From Terebella lapidaria (lineage: Eukaryota > Annelida > Polychaeta > Terebellida > Terebellidae), in assembly GCA_949152475.1 (NCBI GenBank), contig OX424568.1:12685667-12749666 (forward strand): a stretch of DNA of 64,000 nt. The letters run 5' to 3'. Shown in pieces: positions 9,901 to 21,220 of this stretch. The notes beneath the pieces were generated by a model, which was given only the letters and a program-made list of their open reading frames with translations, was not told the origin of the DNA and did no database searches. Positions within the stretch are counted from its first letter, which is position 1; each line of letters starts with the position of its first letter. Made by a program: the position numbers and the translations under genes.

Positions 9901-12492
9901 TTCTGTGTAAATCATCTGAATAGACTCTTCCATCACACCCTCAAAATAAACAATGTATGATGACATGCAGACAAAAAGTTTTCAGGAGGAAGTTATCATT
10001 GCAGTAGATTACTATCTTTATCAGTTTCATGAGTAGGAGTCTGAAAGTTTGCAGAAAATTGCCGTTTGGTCCCAACTACAGTGTTTGAGGCCCGAGTTGC
10101 GATGTAGCATCGCAAAAATATCAGCAAAAATGGTATAAACGAGTTAGAAAAGTATAGCATTAGCTTTCATCAACCACTCTGATATTCTCTCCCATGTTTC
10201 TCTCTGCCAGTCGAGTGTCGTGGATGGGTGTGGAAGGCCAGGGTTTTTCCATCGAGTATCCCGCGATAACACTTCACGCCATCTCCCGTGACCTGTCGGC
10301 ATTTCCTCACCCGTGTCTCTACCTCATGGTAGATGCTGACCTCGGTGGTAAGCAATGAAGATTTTAGTAAGAAAAATTTATTTTCACATCTGAAAATGAT
10401 TATTGCTAATGTATTGTGACTTGAATGAACATTTGAATGTCAGAGTTTAAAACTGAGTGCTTTTTGTACCACTGTAAGCATTTCCTAATGTTCTGTACAC
10501 ATGGTATATTGGTTTGTTTAATTTCAGAGGGGAGCACAATGAACGGGACATCAGAATCCTCAGGGGAGGAGGACAGTGACTCCAGTGAGAAGATATCTGA
10601 GATACGATTCATACCTTCAGATCCTACCTCTCGTAAGTAAAACAAGTTGCAGTTTTGGGTTTTATAATCTGAATATGTTTGAATATGTACATACCGTATT
10701 TATTCAATTAGTTCGAACACCTAAAAATAATTAAATTTTGAAATGTTCGAATTATTAGATTCACGATAAAATCGTCCGTCAAAACGAAAAAAAATCCCAA
10801 ACCCAGATGGATCATGCCATGGCAGATAGGCCTACGCGAGTTGACAGATGCCGCTCATGCTGGCTGGTTAGGGCCTGTACGATTGATAGGTTAACTGCAG
10901 ACAACTAGCATTTTAAAAAAAACTTGAATAACTGGCTGCTAAATCGCCGGGTAACTGTAATTTATAATCTCGCATTGATGCTAGATTCTAGTCATATTGC
11001 AAGTGCAATCGAGTCATTCGACTCGGAAAATCTTCAATGGCCCGCAAACCGCCTGGCACTATGAGGTCCGCGCTTTTTGTCATATACCCTAGCATTGGAA
11101 GGCCTAATCGCGATCACTGCCACCTGGCGAATATATCGCTGATTACTCATTTCGTAGTGCTGCCACCTGGCGAGTTGTATGTTTTGGCAGCTGACAAGTT
11201 GATTTCGTTCGTTGTTTCAATCGAAATTTCGATCGTAAATTTGACTGTTCGAACTAAACGAGTCAATTTGAAAATTATTTTCTTGGATAATTTTTGGTGT
11301 TCGAATTATTAGAGTGTTCGAACTAATTGAATAAATACGGTAACTCTGGAATTGACCTTTCTACCACTCTTTCTTTCAATGTTACTCACCTGATTTCACC
11401 ATGTTCACAGATACTAAAGAAAAAATTGCATATGCGAAAAGGCGTATGTTTCACAATATATGAACTGTGTTTTTATCAAGTTTTGACCTCATTTCTTTGC
11501 TTTTGTGGCTTTCCAGTGGATACTATGTTCAAAGTGATGTCAGAATGTCAGTGCTTACATCCAGACCAGAATGATTCAATATCAGATGGTAAGTTGCTAA
11601 ACTTCACATTTTAGTTAAGAATACATCTGGATTTTTTTACATTTGTAATTATATCAATGACATTCAGTGTAAAATATGCCGAAAAATATTGGAGGCTGTC
11701 AACTGTGAGTTTTGATTATAAATTCTCGTAGAAAATCTGTACTCTGATATTCAAATTTGTGGCAGGTTCATGTAATGATATGGACCTAGTTAATCATAAT
11801 AAATAATGTTCTGGATATTTCAACTCTATATTTGATGGTATGTCGAGGTAACTCTCCAGTTCTTATATACAATAAATGAATTCGCTTACCCCACCCCCTC
11901 CCCCCCCCCCACCCCTCTCCCGCCCCCAATGCACAGAAGATGAGGATGAGGAGGGGTACTTTGAGGCGGAGGACGGTGAACAGAACCTGAGCGAGCAGGG
12001 ACAGGAGACGCTTCACCGCCTGGGCGCGATGCTTGATCCCGGAGATGATGGAATCGTGCAGGACGAGCCGCAGATCGGGGCAATAGCTGCCGGGGGTGTG
12101 TTGGAAATCTTGGAATTAATAATTTTGTATCAGTATTTTGAGCGAGCTTTGAAAAACACATAAATTCTGGTAAAGTTGCTCTAAATCAGACACTCTAGCA
12201 TACCATAATTTTAAGCCTCGGTCACATTGGTTAGATGAGCAGGGTTTCTAATAGGTACAAGTGCCTTTAATTTTAGTGAATCCAAACAAACAATGAGAGA
12301 CGCTTGTGCAGATATTTCTACAAGTAAAACTGCACATATTTTCACTGAATTCATCAAAACTCAATATATTTCCTCTTTCCACTGAATGTCATTAAAACTC
12401 AATATATTTTCTCTGTCTGACATCCAGAGCCACGTGTCGTCTCACAAGAAGAAGAAGACATGGATACAGCACAGTTTGAAGACGCGGACTGA
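6910..12492 (+). CDS. CLNS1A: pICln, methylosome subunit (chloride channel nucleotide-sensitive 1A), 6 exons
   Basis: pICln binds Sm proteins and presents them to the PRMT5/MEP50 methylosome during snRNP assembly. It was first described as a chloride-current regulator. Exons are 6910-7028, 10211-10347, 10528-10632, 11517-11588, 11937-12095 and 12428-12492. All junctions are GT-AG, phases are consistent, and the product is 218 residues (vertebrate forms are about 237). Seen directly: an N-terminal SFPPPSDGV, a GQGTLFIAE/SRVSW junction across intron 1, GFSIEYPAITLHAISRD (PH-like fold), an acidic serine-rich stretch, ISEIRFIPSD, FKVMSECQCLHPD, a glutamate/aspartate-rich region with LSEQGQETLHRL, and a C-terminal AQFEDAD. 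These match pICln along its whole length. Introns 1 and 3 are loaded with transposons. Confidence 0.95.
7457..7579. repeat. Foldback element in CLNS1A intron 1
   Basis: The 42 bp arms 7457-7498 and 7538-7579 are inverted copies with few mismatches (TAATTGACTGGATACAG on the left). They enclose a short GC-rich loop. The hairpin is strong and there is no coding content. Confidence 0.75.
7583..7872. repeat. Short inverted repeat next to the foldback
   Basis: TTATTATTATATGCCT near 7583 is mirrored by AGGCATATAATAAT near 7859. Only the tips pair clearly. It may be a separate small transposon, or the foldback may have inserted beside one end of it. Confidence 0.4.
8098..8789. mobile_element. pogo/Tigger-like MITE nested in copy A
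   Basis: Starts CAGTGGATCCTGTGTT and ends with its exact inverse, AACACAGGATCCACTG. TA lies immediately outside at 8096-8097 and 8790-8791. CAGT ends with TA duplication are the signature of pogo/Tigger and related mariner elements. It is itself interrupted by a TTAA-flanked element. Confidence 0.8.
8116..8625. mobile_element. piggyBac-like MITE nested in the pogo-like MITE
   Basis: Flanked by TTAA at 8112-8115 and 8626-8629. Inverted ends are CTCATTCACTGCC and GGCAGTGAATGAG. TTAA duplication with ends of this type is characteristic of piggyBac-derived MITEs. Near the left end a GCCGGCGACGAG word occurs twice with a TATCTCG companion. Non-coding. Confidence 0.78.
8994..9034. repeat. Perfect 18 bp hairpin
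   Basis: Arms 8994-9011 and 9017-9034 are exact inverted copies (CATAGAGGTACATTATGA on the left) around a 5-base loop. The matching place in copy B lacks it, so it arose or inserted after the two copies separated. Confidence 0.9.
9542..10145. repeat. TIR-type repeat in CLNS1A intron 1
   Basis: ACTCGTTTACACCATTTTTGC at 9542-9562 is mirrored at 10125-10145 with one mismatch. Inner pairs (GCAAACGGCAATCG near 9624, TTGCCGTTTGG near 10060) extend the arms to roughly 90 bp. The open frame at 9588-9923 inside has no family features and is treated as chance. It ends 65 bases before CLNS1A exon 2. Confidence 0.55.
10692..11342. mobile_element. TIR element copy B in CLNS1A intron 3, inverted relative to copy A
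   Basis: Ends are TACCGTATTTATTCAATTAG and its near-perfect inverse, ending CGGTA at 11342. Its interior matches copy A in reverse complement, for example the block around 10733-10780 against 9320-9375. It occupies most of intron 3. Confidence 0.8.
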
Positions 12493-14069
12493 GCGGTAAC
12501 TTTCCTTGAGATCATCTGGAAAAAAGTCTCACTTGTGGAGGACTGTGTTCACATGAAAATACGACTGGACTGAAACTGAGTTCATAGAACGTTAATTGGG
12601 AACATCACATAAAATTGCATACAAATGTACTTTTTGGTTCATTCATCATATTTGTCATGTATAACTGGAATGTATCTTCATGTGTTGCAAAATAGTGCAA
12701 AAACACTCATAGCGTGTGTGTGGTGAATTTTGTATACCTCGTTTTGTTTGTTATTAAGGATCAGATGGTCAAAACAAGGATTTTACAGCTTTTTATTTTC
12801 TGTTTGTGTAAATTTGATAGAACCCAAATATTTTCCAAGGAAATAGTGTAGTAATGACCTGGTGAGAGATATGGCACAGAGCAATATAGTTTTATAGTAG
12901 ATATGATTAATTGTCGACCGTGTTGCATTTTCTGAAAAGAAAGCAGTGTCAAGTTTATTTGCAGCTACATCAGAGGCTGTATAGTCAAACACTACATAAA
13001 ACTGCGTTGATTGCTGCCACCTTTGAATGTGACCAGTAGCAACCGAATGAATTTGATTCCGTGTTGATGACCGCAAATAGTTTTCAAGAAGAGAGCGAGA
13101 TCTTCGATACAAACCAGCCTATCAATAATTTGATGTTTCACAGTAATTTCAATATCTCCTTATCCAATATTGATTTTAGAAAAACAATTGCTGGTAATTA
13201 ACATCAAGGTACCAGGTGGTGCTGTATAGGCCGCTTACAATAATGAAAATATAGTACAAATGTAACAAGTGTAAACTTTATTCCCCCAATATTCCATATT
13301 GCAGACTTTGTAATTTGTATGCATTACTGTAAGTAAACTGCGGCTGCAATTTCCTCTGACCATACAGTAACGTGCCTGCCGATACACTTGTTATCATAGT
13401 AGCAGTAAATTTTGATGCAATGGGTCAAGCTAACATCATAGGATACCAGAAGGCAGTCAAAGTAACAATTAGAAAAAGATAATCAGGGCTGGAGATGTAT
13501 CCTTTGTGAGCCTAGCATGATTTTATGGTATTATTTTTATCTATTCTGAAAAAAAAACAATGCCAGCAGGTATGATAAACCACTGAATTTGTGAGTGGAA
13601 ATAATCTCTCTTGATCAAGTTTATGTACATTGTATATATTTGAATACTAGTTAGCGTTCCTTTGTCTCCTGTCATCTTTTTGTATAGGTTAACACTGAAT
13701 CTCATGCATCTGGTCAATAGGAATTCAAATATTACATCCATCATAAATATTTCAACATTTGAATGAAGAATCTTGTTTCTTTTCAAATGAATGATGACAT
13801 TAATAGCTACGCATCTGTTTCATCCGTCATAACGTTCAGTGTCTTGATAATCATTATACGTTCACCTGTGTGGTTTTGTCCTCGTTGTATTTGTTTTTGT
13901 ATGTTTTATGTTGTTTATAGATATGGACTAGATATATATGCATAGATATATTTCTATAGGAAAATAAAAAGATAAACATATCAACCAAAGGCTTCATTCA
14001 ATTGATTCCAACTAGCAGTATTCATATGTAGTCAGAAGGCCTTGTATACCAGATCATAATGTAGTTTTG
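12493..14069 (+). other. 3' region of CLNS1A and intergenic DNA
   Basis: Contains the 3' untranslated region. Several AATAAA-type words occur, for example near 13961-13970, and I cannot choose among them. No other gene or clear repeat is seen. Confidence 0.4.
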
Positions 14070-14770
14070 AACTCCTGTCACACTGGATTATACCGATAGG
14101 GCAGGTGGCGTAGTCAGTTAAGGCGCTCGTTTCGTGACCAGCAGGTTGCTGGTTCGAGCCGCTGCGCTGGCGCTGCTGTGTTGGCTGTCTAACACCCTTG
14201 GACAAGGTGTGCATCACAATGTGTCTCGGTTCACTCAGTCGTACAAATGAGTACCCGATTGGCAGTGTTTGCTGATGTATGTATTGTTGGGCAGAATCAT
14301 ACCTATTCTTTAAGCCCATGTCATTCTTGGTGAACTGTAATCATAAAGCCTGTCATGCTGAATCTTAGCGTTGACATAAACCCCTGTCACACTGGATAAT
14401 AACGTAGTGACGAGCCGAATTCACCTGGTATTTTATTGAGGTCTTAGACCCCACCGAACTGCATTTTAGCGAAATCTTGAGCCCTTGTCATTGCATATTA
14501 CTGTATACTTGATACTGTATCACCCTGGATGATAACGTAGCTTTAAGTTACTGTAACAGTTATACTAGTCATTCAGTAGTGTTGAGCAACTGTCATGTTG
14601 AATCTTACCATAGTCTTACCATAGTCCTAACCTCTGCATCATGGCATAGACTAGACTTGTCGAACCCCTGTTACACTGTTTGATACTGTAGTATTGGATA
14701 ATATTGTAGACTTTAACCTATGTCACATTGGATGATTCCGAAGTTCTTAGCCTATGTCACATTGGACTAT
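14070..14770. repeat. Degenerate minisatellite with CTGTCACACTGGAT units
   Basis: About 40-60 bp units share CC(T)GTCACACTGGATAATA followed by CGTAGTCTTGAGCC-like sequence. The same family reappears at 16200-16340, 29470-29671 and 57760-57835. It hosts the SINE at 14098 and, elsewhere, the Gypsy insertion. Confidence 0.65.
14098..14325 (+). mobile_element. tRNA-derived SINE
   Basis: The head has a box A-like TGGCGTAGTCAGTTAAGG (14106-14123) and a box B GGTTCGAGCC (14151-14160). A non-tRNA body follows with CCCTTGGACAAGGTGTG and GAGTACCCGATTGGCAG, typical of animal tRNA-SINE bodies. The 3' end is approximate. It lies inside a minisatellite. Acceptor-stem pairing is absent, so it is not a tRNA gene. 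Confidence 0.7.
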
Positions 14771-15209
14771 ATTTTTAGATTATCGCACATATGGTCCAAT
14801 AAATTATTGGCGTGGCTTTGCGTCCGTCATCCGTTGGCGGCGTCCGTCCACATTTTTATCTTAAAGTTTATGATCGGATCTTTCTGAAATTTTGCACAAA
14901 GGTAAAAAAAAAATATTTCAAGAGGGGATTATATTCTAGTTTTTAATTTTAGCATTTTTTTTTTCAAAATGACGGCCATTTTTGACGTGAAGCAGCTAAT
15001 TTCTGACTTTGGCGGCCATTTTCTCAAAATCTGTTCAGACAGTATTAAGATTTTTTGTTTAAAAAAATTCCCCTCATATACGTATGTGATGTGTATAAGT
15101 TTCGTTGCCCTTGAATCGACAGTCTGCGTGTGGTGGCCATTTTGGTTTTTTTGATTGGTGCCAAATGGGAGGTTCCTATGTTGAATTCTCCTTAGCTTCA
15201 TAATGGGAC

Positions 15210-16100
15210 AGATTATGTCTAATATCTCACTTAATATTGAAATTAGAGATTAGGAATCAATTGTGGATTTTCTGATTTTCAAGGTCACAGGACAAAATGG
15301 TCAGTATCTGGCTTATTATTGACTTTACAGCTTGGGAATGAATTATGGACATATAGGAAATGATGTATGCCGAATATTTTGATGTCCTTGAATTTGACCT
15401 TTGAGGTCAAGTTTCAAGGTCAGGGCACACAATGGCTAATACCCCCGCTTATTATCCACTTTATACATATAGGAAATGATATATGCTGAATATTCTCGTG
15501 ACCTTGAATTTGACCTTTGACCTAATTTTCAAGGTCACAAGACAAAATGGCTAATATCTCGCTTATTATCGACTTTACAGCCTAGAAATCCATAGTGAAC
15601 ATATAGGGATTGATATATGCTGAATATTCTGGTGACCTCGAATTTTGGTGACCTTTGACGTCGTTTTCAAGGTCAGAAAACAAAATGGTTAATGTCTCGC
15701 TTATTATCGACTTAACAGCTCAGAAATCAATAGTGAACATATAGGAAATGATATATGCTGAATATTCTGGTGACCTTGAATTTGTCCTTTGACCTCATTT
15801 TCAAGGTCAGAGAACAAAATGGCTAATATTTGGCTCATTATCGATTTTACAGCTTAGTAATCCATAGTGAACATATACGGAATGATATATGCTGAATATT
15901 CTGATGATCTTGAATTTGACATTTGAAGCTATTTTCCAGATCAGATCACAAAATGGCTAATATTTGGCTTATTAACAACTTAACAGCTTAGGAATCAGTT
16001 GTGGACATATTATAAATGATATATGCTGGATATTCTCGTGACCTTGGATTGACCAATGACCTTACATTTTAGGTTATGGGACAAAAGGCTAATATTTGAA
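15210..16100. repeat. Tandem array, left arm (unit about 130 bp)
   Basis: About seven units, each containing GATATATGCTGAATATTC, GTGACCTTGAATTTGACC, TTTTCAAGGTCA and ACAAAATGGCTAATATCT. Many units contain two or three AGGTCA half-sites, some spaced by one base. Confidence 0.8.
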
Positions 16101-16199
16101 ATATATATTATCCGGTAGCATTTCTTAGCCCTTGGGCTAATTTTTCTTTAGCCCTTCCAAACTGGATATTACCAGAAATACACAAGATTAAAAAATACT

Positions 16200-16372
16200 G
16201 AAATCTTGAGCCACTGTTACACTGGATGATATCCAAGTCTCAAGTCATGAGATAGACCGTGATGCAGTCTTGAGCCATTATTACACTGGGTTCTGATGTA
16301 GACTTAAGCCATTGTGACACTGGTTCATCAGGTAGCCTAAGGCCAAAAAAAAAATGTTTTGGTTTGCGTCCC
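16200..16372. repeat. Minisatellite fragment plus inverted end fragment of the GACGCAAACC family
   Basis: 16200-16340 repeats the CTGTTACACTGGAT-type unit. At 16341-16372, GGCC plus A-run plus ATGTTTTGGTTTGCGTCC is the reverse complement of the end seen at 29440-29470. The minisatellite lies next to it in both places. Confidence 0.5.
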
Positions 16373-16604
16373 AGTGATGCTCCGAAATCAGTGCTATGGC
16401 GCTGATTTTTTTTTTTAGTACCAGTTCATGTATTATTTTCCGCATCAAAAGTGAGTTTGTACCATATTTTTTATCTGGAACAGTAAAAATACAGATTTAT
16501 TCAAAGTCCATTGGACCTACGATGGCTGGTTTAGGACACCCCGAAAAAAAAACGTCATTTCAAGAAAATTATTTATGACAATAAAAAAATTTGTTTTTAT
16601 CCCG

Positions 16605-16900
16605 CTATTTCGGGTTAATTATCTCGTTATTTCGAGATGGTATTTCGTCATTTTGAGATGATTATATTGTTAATTTAAGATAGTATCTCCTTATTTCGAG
16701 ATAATTATGTCATTATTTTGATATAGTATATATTATATTTTATATCTCGTATATTTGGGGATGCTTACCTCATTATTTAGAGACAGTATCTCCTCATGTC
16801 GAAATAATGATATCATTATTTCGAGTATCTCGTTATTTTGAGATAGTTTTCGAGAGATAATGCTCTCGAAATAATGAGACAATATCTCAAAATACGTCCT
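16605..16900. repeat. Palindromic microsatellite-like tract
   Basis: Repeated ATCTCGTTATTTCGAGATA-like words, each nearly self-complementary, at the centre of the giant inverted repeat. A related motif tract lies at 62316-62660. Confidence 0.65.
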
Positions 16901-17559
16901 AAATCAGCCACTGTATGGAACAAATAACTGGTGGAAAATATTAATTGATATCAAAATCAATAAAAGATAGTAATAAAATAAAACAAGTAAATAAATAAAC
17001 AAAAATGTTCACTTTGGCAGATTCTGACTACGAAATATATCAATGATATTAACTCGTATTGTTTCTAAGCAAGAGGGTCTTTATTATTGCACGCATGCAA
17101 CTTCCTAATTTTCCTATGTCTGTATAAAACAAGTTTCTCACGAAGCGGTTAATCGATGACAAGTGGAAGGGGGTCGTTAGGAAAACTAGGTGTCAAAACT
17201 TCTGCGGCAAGGGATAAGCTAGTGTCGAGAATTAGGAATTAGCCCAAGGGCTAAGATAGGTTACCGGACAATATAATTATAATAACTATTTTGTTCCGTG
17301 GCCTTGAAAATAAGGTAGGTAGGTAGGTGTTTATTCCGATAATACATCTGCACATTTATAACTTTGACATTAAACAATACATTATTAACACGTATATTCC
17401 CGTGGTACCACACAAAGACACAATGTGTCTGTGCCCTGTTTGACAGACAATGATGATGCCCTGTTTAAAAGAATTTCGTATATTACAAAACTGGGTGTGT
17501 GGACCGTGTGTGGACTATAAGGTATACATGATTTCCTATACGTTCACAATTGATTACTA

Positions 17560-18480
17560 AGCTGTAAATTCAGTAATAAGAAAGATTTTAGTCATTATGT
17601 CCTGTGACCTTGAAAATGAAATCAAAAGTCAAATGAAAGGTCATCAGAATACTCAGCATTTATCATTTGCTGTATGTCTATAGTAGAATCCTAAGTTGTA
17701 AATTTGATAATAAACAAGATATTAGCCATGTTGTCCTGTGAGACCTTGAAACTGAGGTCAAACGTCAAATTCAAGGTCACGACAATATTCAGCATATATC
17801 ATTTCCTATCTGTCCACAATTGATTCCTAACCTGTAAAGTCGATAGTAAGGGAGATATTAGCCATTTTGTTCTTTTACCTTGAAAATGAGGTCAAAAGTC
17901 AAATTCAAAGTCTTCACAATATTCGGACTATATCATTTCCTATATGTCCACAATTGATTCATAAGCTGTAAATTCGATAATAAGCGACATATTAGCCATT
18001 TTGTGCTCTGACCTTGAAAATGAGGTTAAATTTAAGGTCATCAGAATATTCGGCATATGTCATGTCCACAATTGATTCCTAAGCTGTAAAGTCAACAATA
18101 AGCGAGATATTAGCCATTTTGTGCCTGACCTTGAAAATGATGTCAAATTCAAGGTCATCTAAATATTCGGCATACATCATTTCCTATACATCCACAATTT
18201 AGGCCCAAGTTGTAAAGTGGATAACAAGCGAGATATTAGCCGTTTTATTCTTTGACCTTGAAAATGAAAGTCAAAGGTCAAATTCGAGGTCATCAGAATA
18301 TTCGGACTATATGAGCTGAGTTGATAATAAGCAAGATATTAGCCATTTTGTGCTCTGACCTTGAAAATGAGGTCGAAGGTCAAATTCAAGGTCATGACAA
18401 TAATCAACATATATCATTTCCTATGTGTCCACAATTGATTCCTAGTCTCTAATCTCAATATTAGGTGAGATATTAGGCAT
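17560..18480. repeat. Tandem array, right arm (inverted relative to the left array)
   Basis: About seven or eight units in reverse-complement orientation, for example AGCCATTTTGT, TGACCTTGAAAATGAGGTCAAA and ATATCATTTCCTATATGTCC, recurring every 110-140 bp. Confidence 0.8.
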
Positions 18481-18930
18481 AATGTGCCCCGTTATGAAGC
18501 ATAGGAGAATCTAACATGGGAAAGTCCCATTTGGGACCCATCGAGAAAATGAAAATGTCCGGTACACGCAGACCGCCGATTCAGGGGCAACGAAACTAAT
18601 ACACATCACAGAGGTATGTGAGAACAATCTTTTGAAAAAAAGTCTCAAAACTGTTCGAACAGTATTTGAGATGATAGGTTGGCAAAGTCAGAAATTGGCG
18701 GTTTTTCGGCGAAAATGGCGGCCATTTTGAGAAAAAAATGCGAAAATCGAGAAACAAAAAAAATAGCCCCCTCTTGAAATATTTTAGGTAGTTGTGTGCA
18801 AAATTTCAGAAAGATCCGATCGTAAACTTCAAAGATAAAAATATGGACGGACGACGCCGCCGATGCCGATGACGGATGCAGCGCCATGCCAATAGGTTAT
18901 CGGACCATAGGTCCAGTAACCTAAGAATCG

Positions 18931-19115
18931 TTTACCGGACGACTCTCCTTCTATCCTTGTGATCAGCCAGTGTTAATATAACGATCAACCATATTCCTAA
19001 AAACGAATCTGTACCGGACGACTCGTTTACCGGACGACTCTCCTTCTATACTTGTGATCAGCCAGTGTTAATATAACAATCAACCATATTCCTAAAAAAC
19101 GAATCTGTAAAGGGG
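18931..19115. repeat. Two-copy tandem duplication, period about 92 bp
   Basis: GTTTACCGGACGACTCTCCT begins at about 18931 and again about 92 bases later. The copies differ by a few bases. Confidence 0.85.
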
Positions 19116-19117
19116 CA

Positions 19118-20471
19118 AGTTTGCTAATTAGCTTTCACAGTTACACGCTTGATTGGTTCCTACAAGATTGCAATCCTCGACAGTCACTGATACAGCCACT
19201 TCGTGGACGCTCATCAACTTGCACAAAATGGAATGAGGCCGCTGCTTGTAAAATACTATCACACCCTGCCAAATGGCATAGAGTGTTGTCCGGCATAGTT
19301 CTTTTGTTTAGGGTTAGGTCATGTTGTTGTCAACGCTGTAATGCTAACTTTTTTGGCAACTTATGACGACACATGGGGAGTAAAATAATCGTTCTGTAAA
19401 ATACTGACCATATTACATTATATGGGGGATTCGATGAAGTGTAAGAGATACCAATGGACAAGTCTAGACTGTCCAATTATCCATAGGAGACTGGTTTGTT
19501 CAGAAACAGGCCCTCGCCCACAGATGTGGTCCATAAATATATAGTGTCCAAACAATGACCACAATGTGTTCGATACTTATGGTCCTTGTACAGCAACACT
19601 GTATGAACTGAAGGTTTCAAATACTACAAACTTCAATTGTGAGCAATATAAAACTCCAACGTCATCTAAATAGGGCTCTAATAACTTATTATCGAATCGC
19701 TTGTGGCGTGTCAACGCTCTAAGGACATGACGTACGCTCTAAAGCTGCCTGGTCAAAGTTAACAGTCTACATTTGCTTGCAGTAATGGGTAGTCTCTGAG
19801 TGAGATATACAAATCAGGTTCACGGAAACTTCACATAAAACGCTTAAAACAGGAGATGGTTACTTGTTCATCAGAACAACTACAAGACATTCTCAATGAC
19901 TGTTTATACTTCCTGGAGAAGGTCTATGTAACTTTGACTAGGCAGCGTTAGAGCGTATACCATAAGCATTACAATTATAAATTATTAGAGCCCTATCTAG
20001 ATGCCATTGTACCTTTATATTGCTAACAAATGAAGTTTAGAGTATTTGAAACTTCCAGTTCATAGAGTGTTGCTGTAGGTGGGCAGTGAGTATCGAATAC
20101 ATTGCGATCAATCTTTGGACACTACATATTTGTGGGCCACATCCATGGGCGGGGGCCTATTAACAAATCAGACTCCAATGGATAATTAGACAGCACAGGG
20201 TTGTACATTGGTATCTCACTCATTGCATCGAAAATTCGTTCTAAAGTAATATGGCAGTAATTTACATAACAAAATATTTTACTCACCATGTGTCGTAATC
20301 AGTTCAGAAAAAGTTAGCTTTACAGCGTTGACAATAACATGACCTGACCCCTAAACAAAAGAACTAGGTCGGTCAACGCTCTATGCCATTTGGCAGGGTG
20401 ATCATAGCAACAACAAAAAATCTGACGTGGGAGGTTTGGGCCGATGCGCGCGGGGACGCAAACCAAAACAT
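19118..20471. mobile_element. Short repeat of the GACGCAAACC family, interrupted by a foldback
   Basis: The outer parts (19118-19261 and 20401-20471) together match 29232-29459: the same CACGCTTGATTGGTTCCT start and the same GGGGACGCAAACCAAAACAT end. The middle is a separate insertion. Confidence 0.75.
19262..20400. mobile_element. Foldback transposon with roughly 480-510 bp arms
   Basis: Begins CACCCTGCCAAATGGCATAG and ends with its inverse. Arms of roughly 500 and 475 bp (19262-19770, 19925-20400) surround a loop of about 150 bp. ATCA flanks both ends (19258-19261, 20401-20404) and is present once at the empty site 29386-29389. Non-coding, 1139 bp. Confidence 0.85.
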
Positions 20472-21220
20472 ATTAATTTTTGCTTAACAATGCTCAGCGG
20501 GCAAATACGAGGGCAGATATCAGGGCGAATACTGGCCGGTATCCTGCCCGCTGTCTATAAGTCTTGATATAACCATACTGGTGATTAATATATTGTCCTT
20601 TCTGTTTTTATTTTATATGAATATATTGATAAAACAGCATCTCAGTAGAATAATATTATGAAGAATATTATAACAGCATTGGGAGTTTGGTTTTATCTCA
20701 ACTGTTGAACTCTGGATAGAATAACGTTATATATGCCACCAACTATAAATGTATATACTGGTGTGTACAATCCTGTGAAAATGCGGGTATGGACTGGGTT
20801 CATTTCCGAAAGGTTTCAATAACTCACCTCAGATGGAAACTACCATAATAAGTGTTATATTAATAAGAAAATGATAATAATTAGTGATTTAAACTCCATT
20901 CCAAAGAAATAGACACACCTTGCCCGATATAATGAGTCTCCTACTCATTTATGAACATTGCTTTCAAACACATACTTGCACCGAAAATAGTACAATGAAG
21001 TAGTTGAGCTATGCTTAGTTTTATTGATAGGAACTTCCATACACTTGATTATTATTTTCTGTGGATTGTTTGTCTATTTACATTGATTCTCACATCTTCT
21101 CCCGCGATCCAGTATGTGTAACATACATCCCATGAATCATAACTAATGCACATGTTATCTATAGGTGCTATTTCATCCAGGTAGTTTGCACATGTGTCTC
21201 TCCTGTAACTATCTGATTTG
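20472..21220. other. Unannotated AT-rich spacer
   Basis: No gene or clear repeat. A small inverted word pair (CAGCGGGCA and TGCCCGCTG) lies at 20496-20562. Confidence 0.35.

Larger units (their letters stand above)
14788..18912. repeat. 4.1 kb giant inverted repeat (foldback element)
   Basis: Left arm 14788-16137 pairs with right arm about 17240-18912. The outer edges are TATGGTCCAATAAATTATTGGC and GCCAATAGGTTATCGGACCATA-like. The inner edges are CCGGTAGCATTTCTTAGCCC and its inverse near 17268. The arms contain a roughly 400 bp unique part rich in GGCGGCCATTTT words, then tandem arrays. The centre (16138-17239) holds minisatellite and palindromic microsatellite sequence. There is no transposase. 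Arms are diverged by many small changes, so it is old. Confidence 0.8.

Noticed and set aside
9588..9923. 111-codon ORF in CLNS1A intron 1
   Set aside because: It lies within a TIR repeat, has no recognisable motif and lacks splice support.
14098..14170. A tRNA gene
   Set aside because: No acceptor-stem pairing, and it is followed by a SINE-type body.
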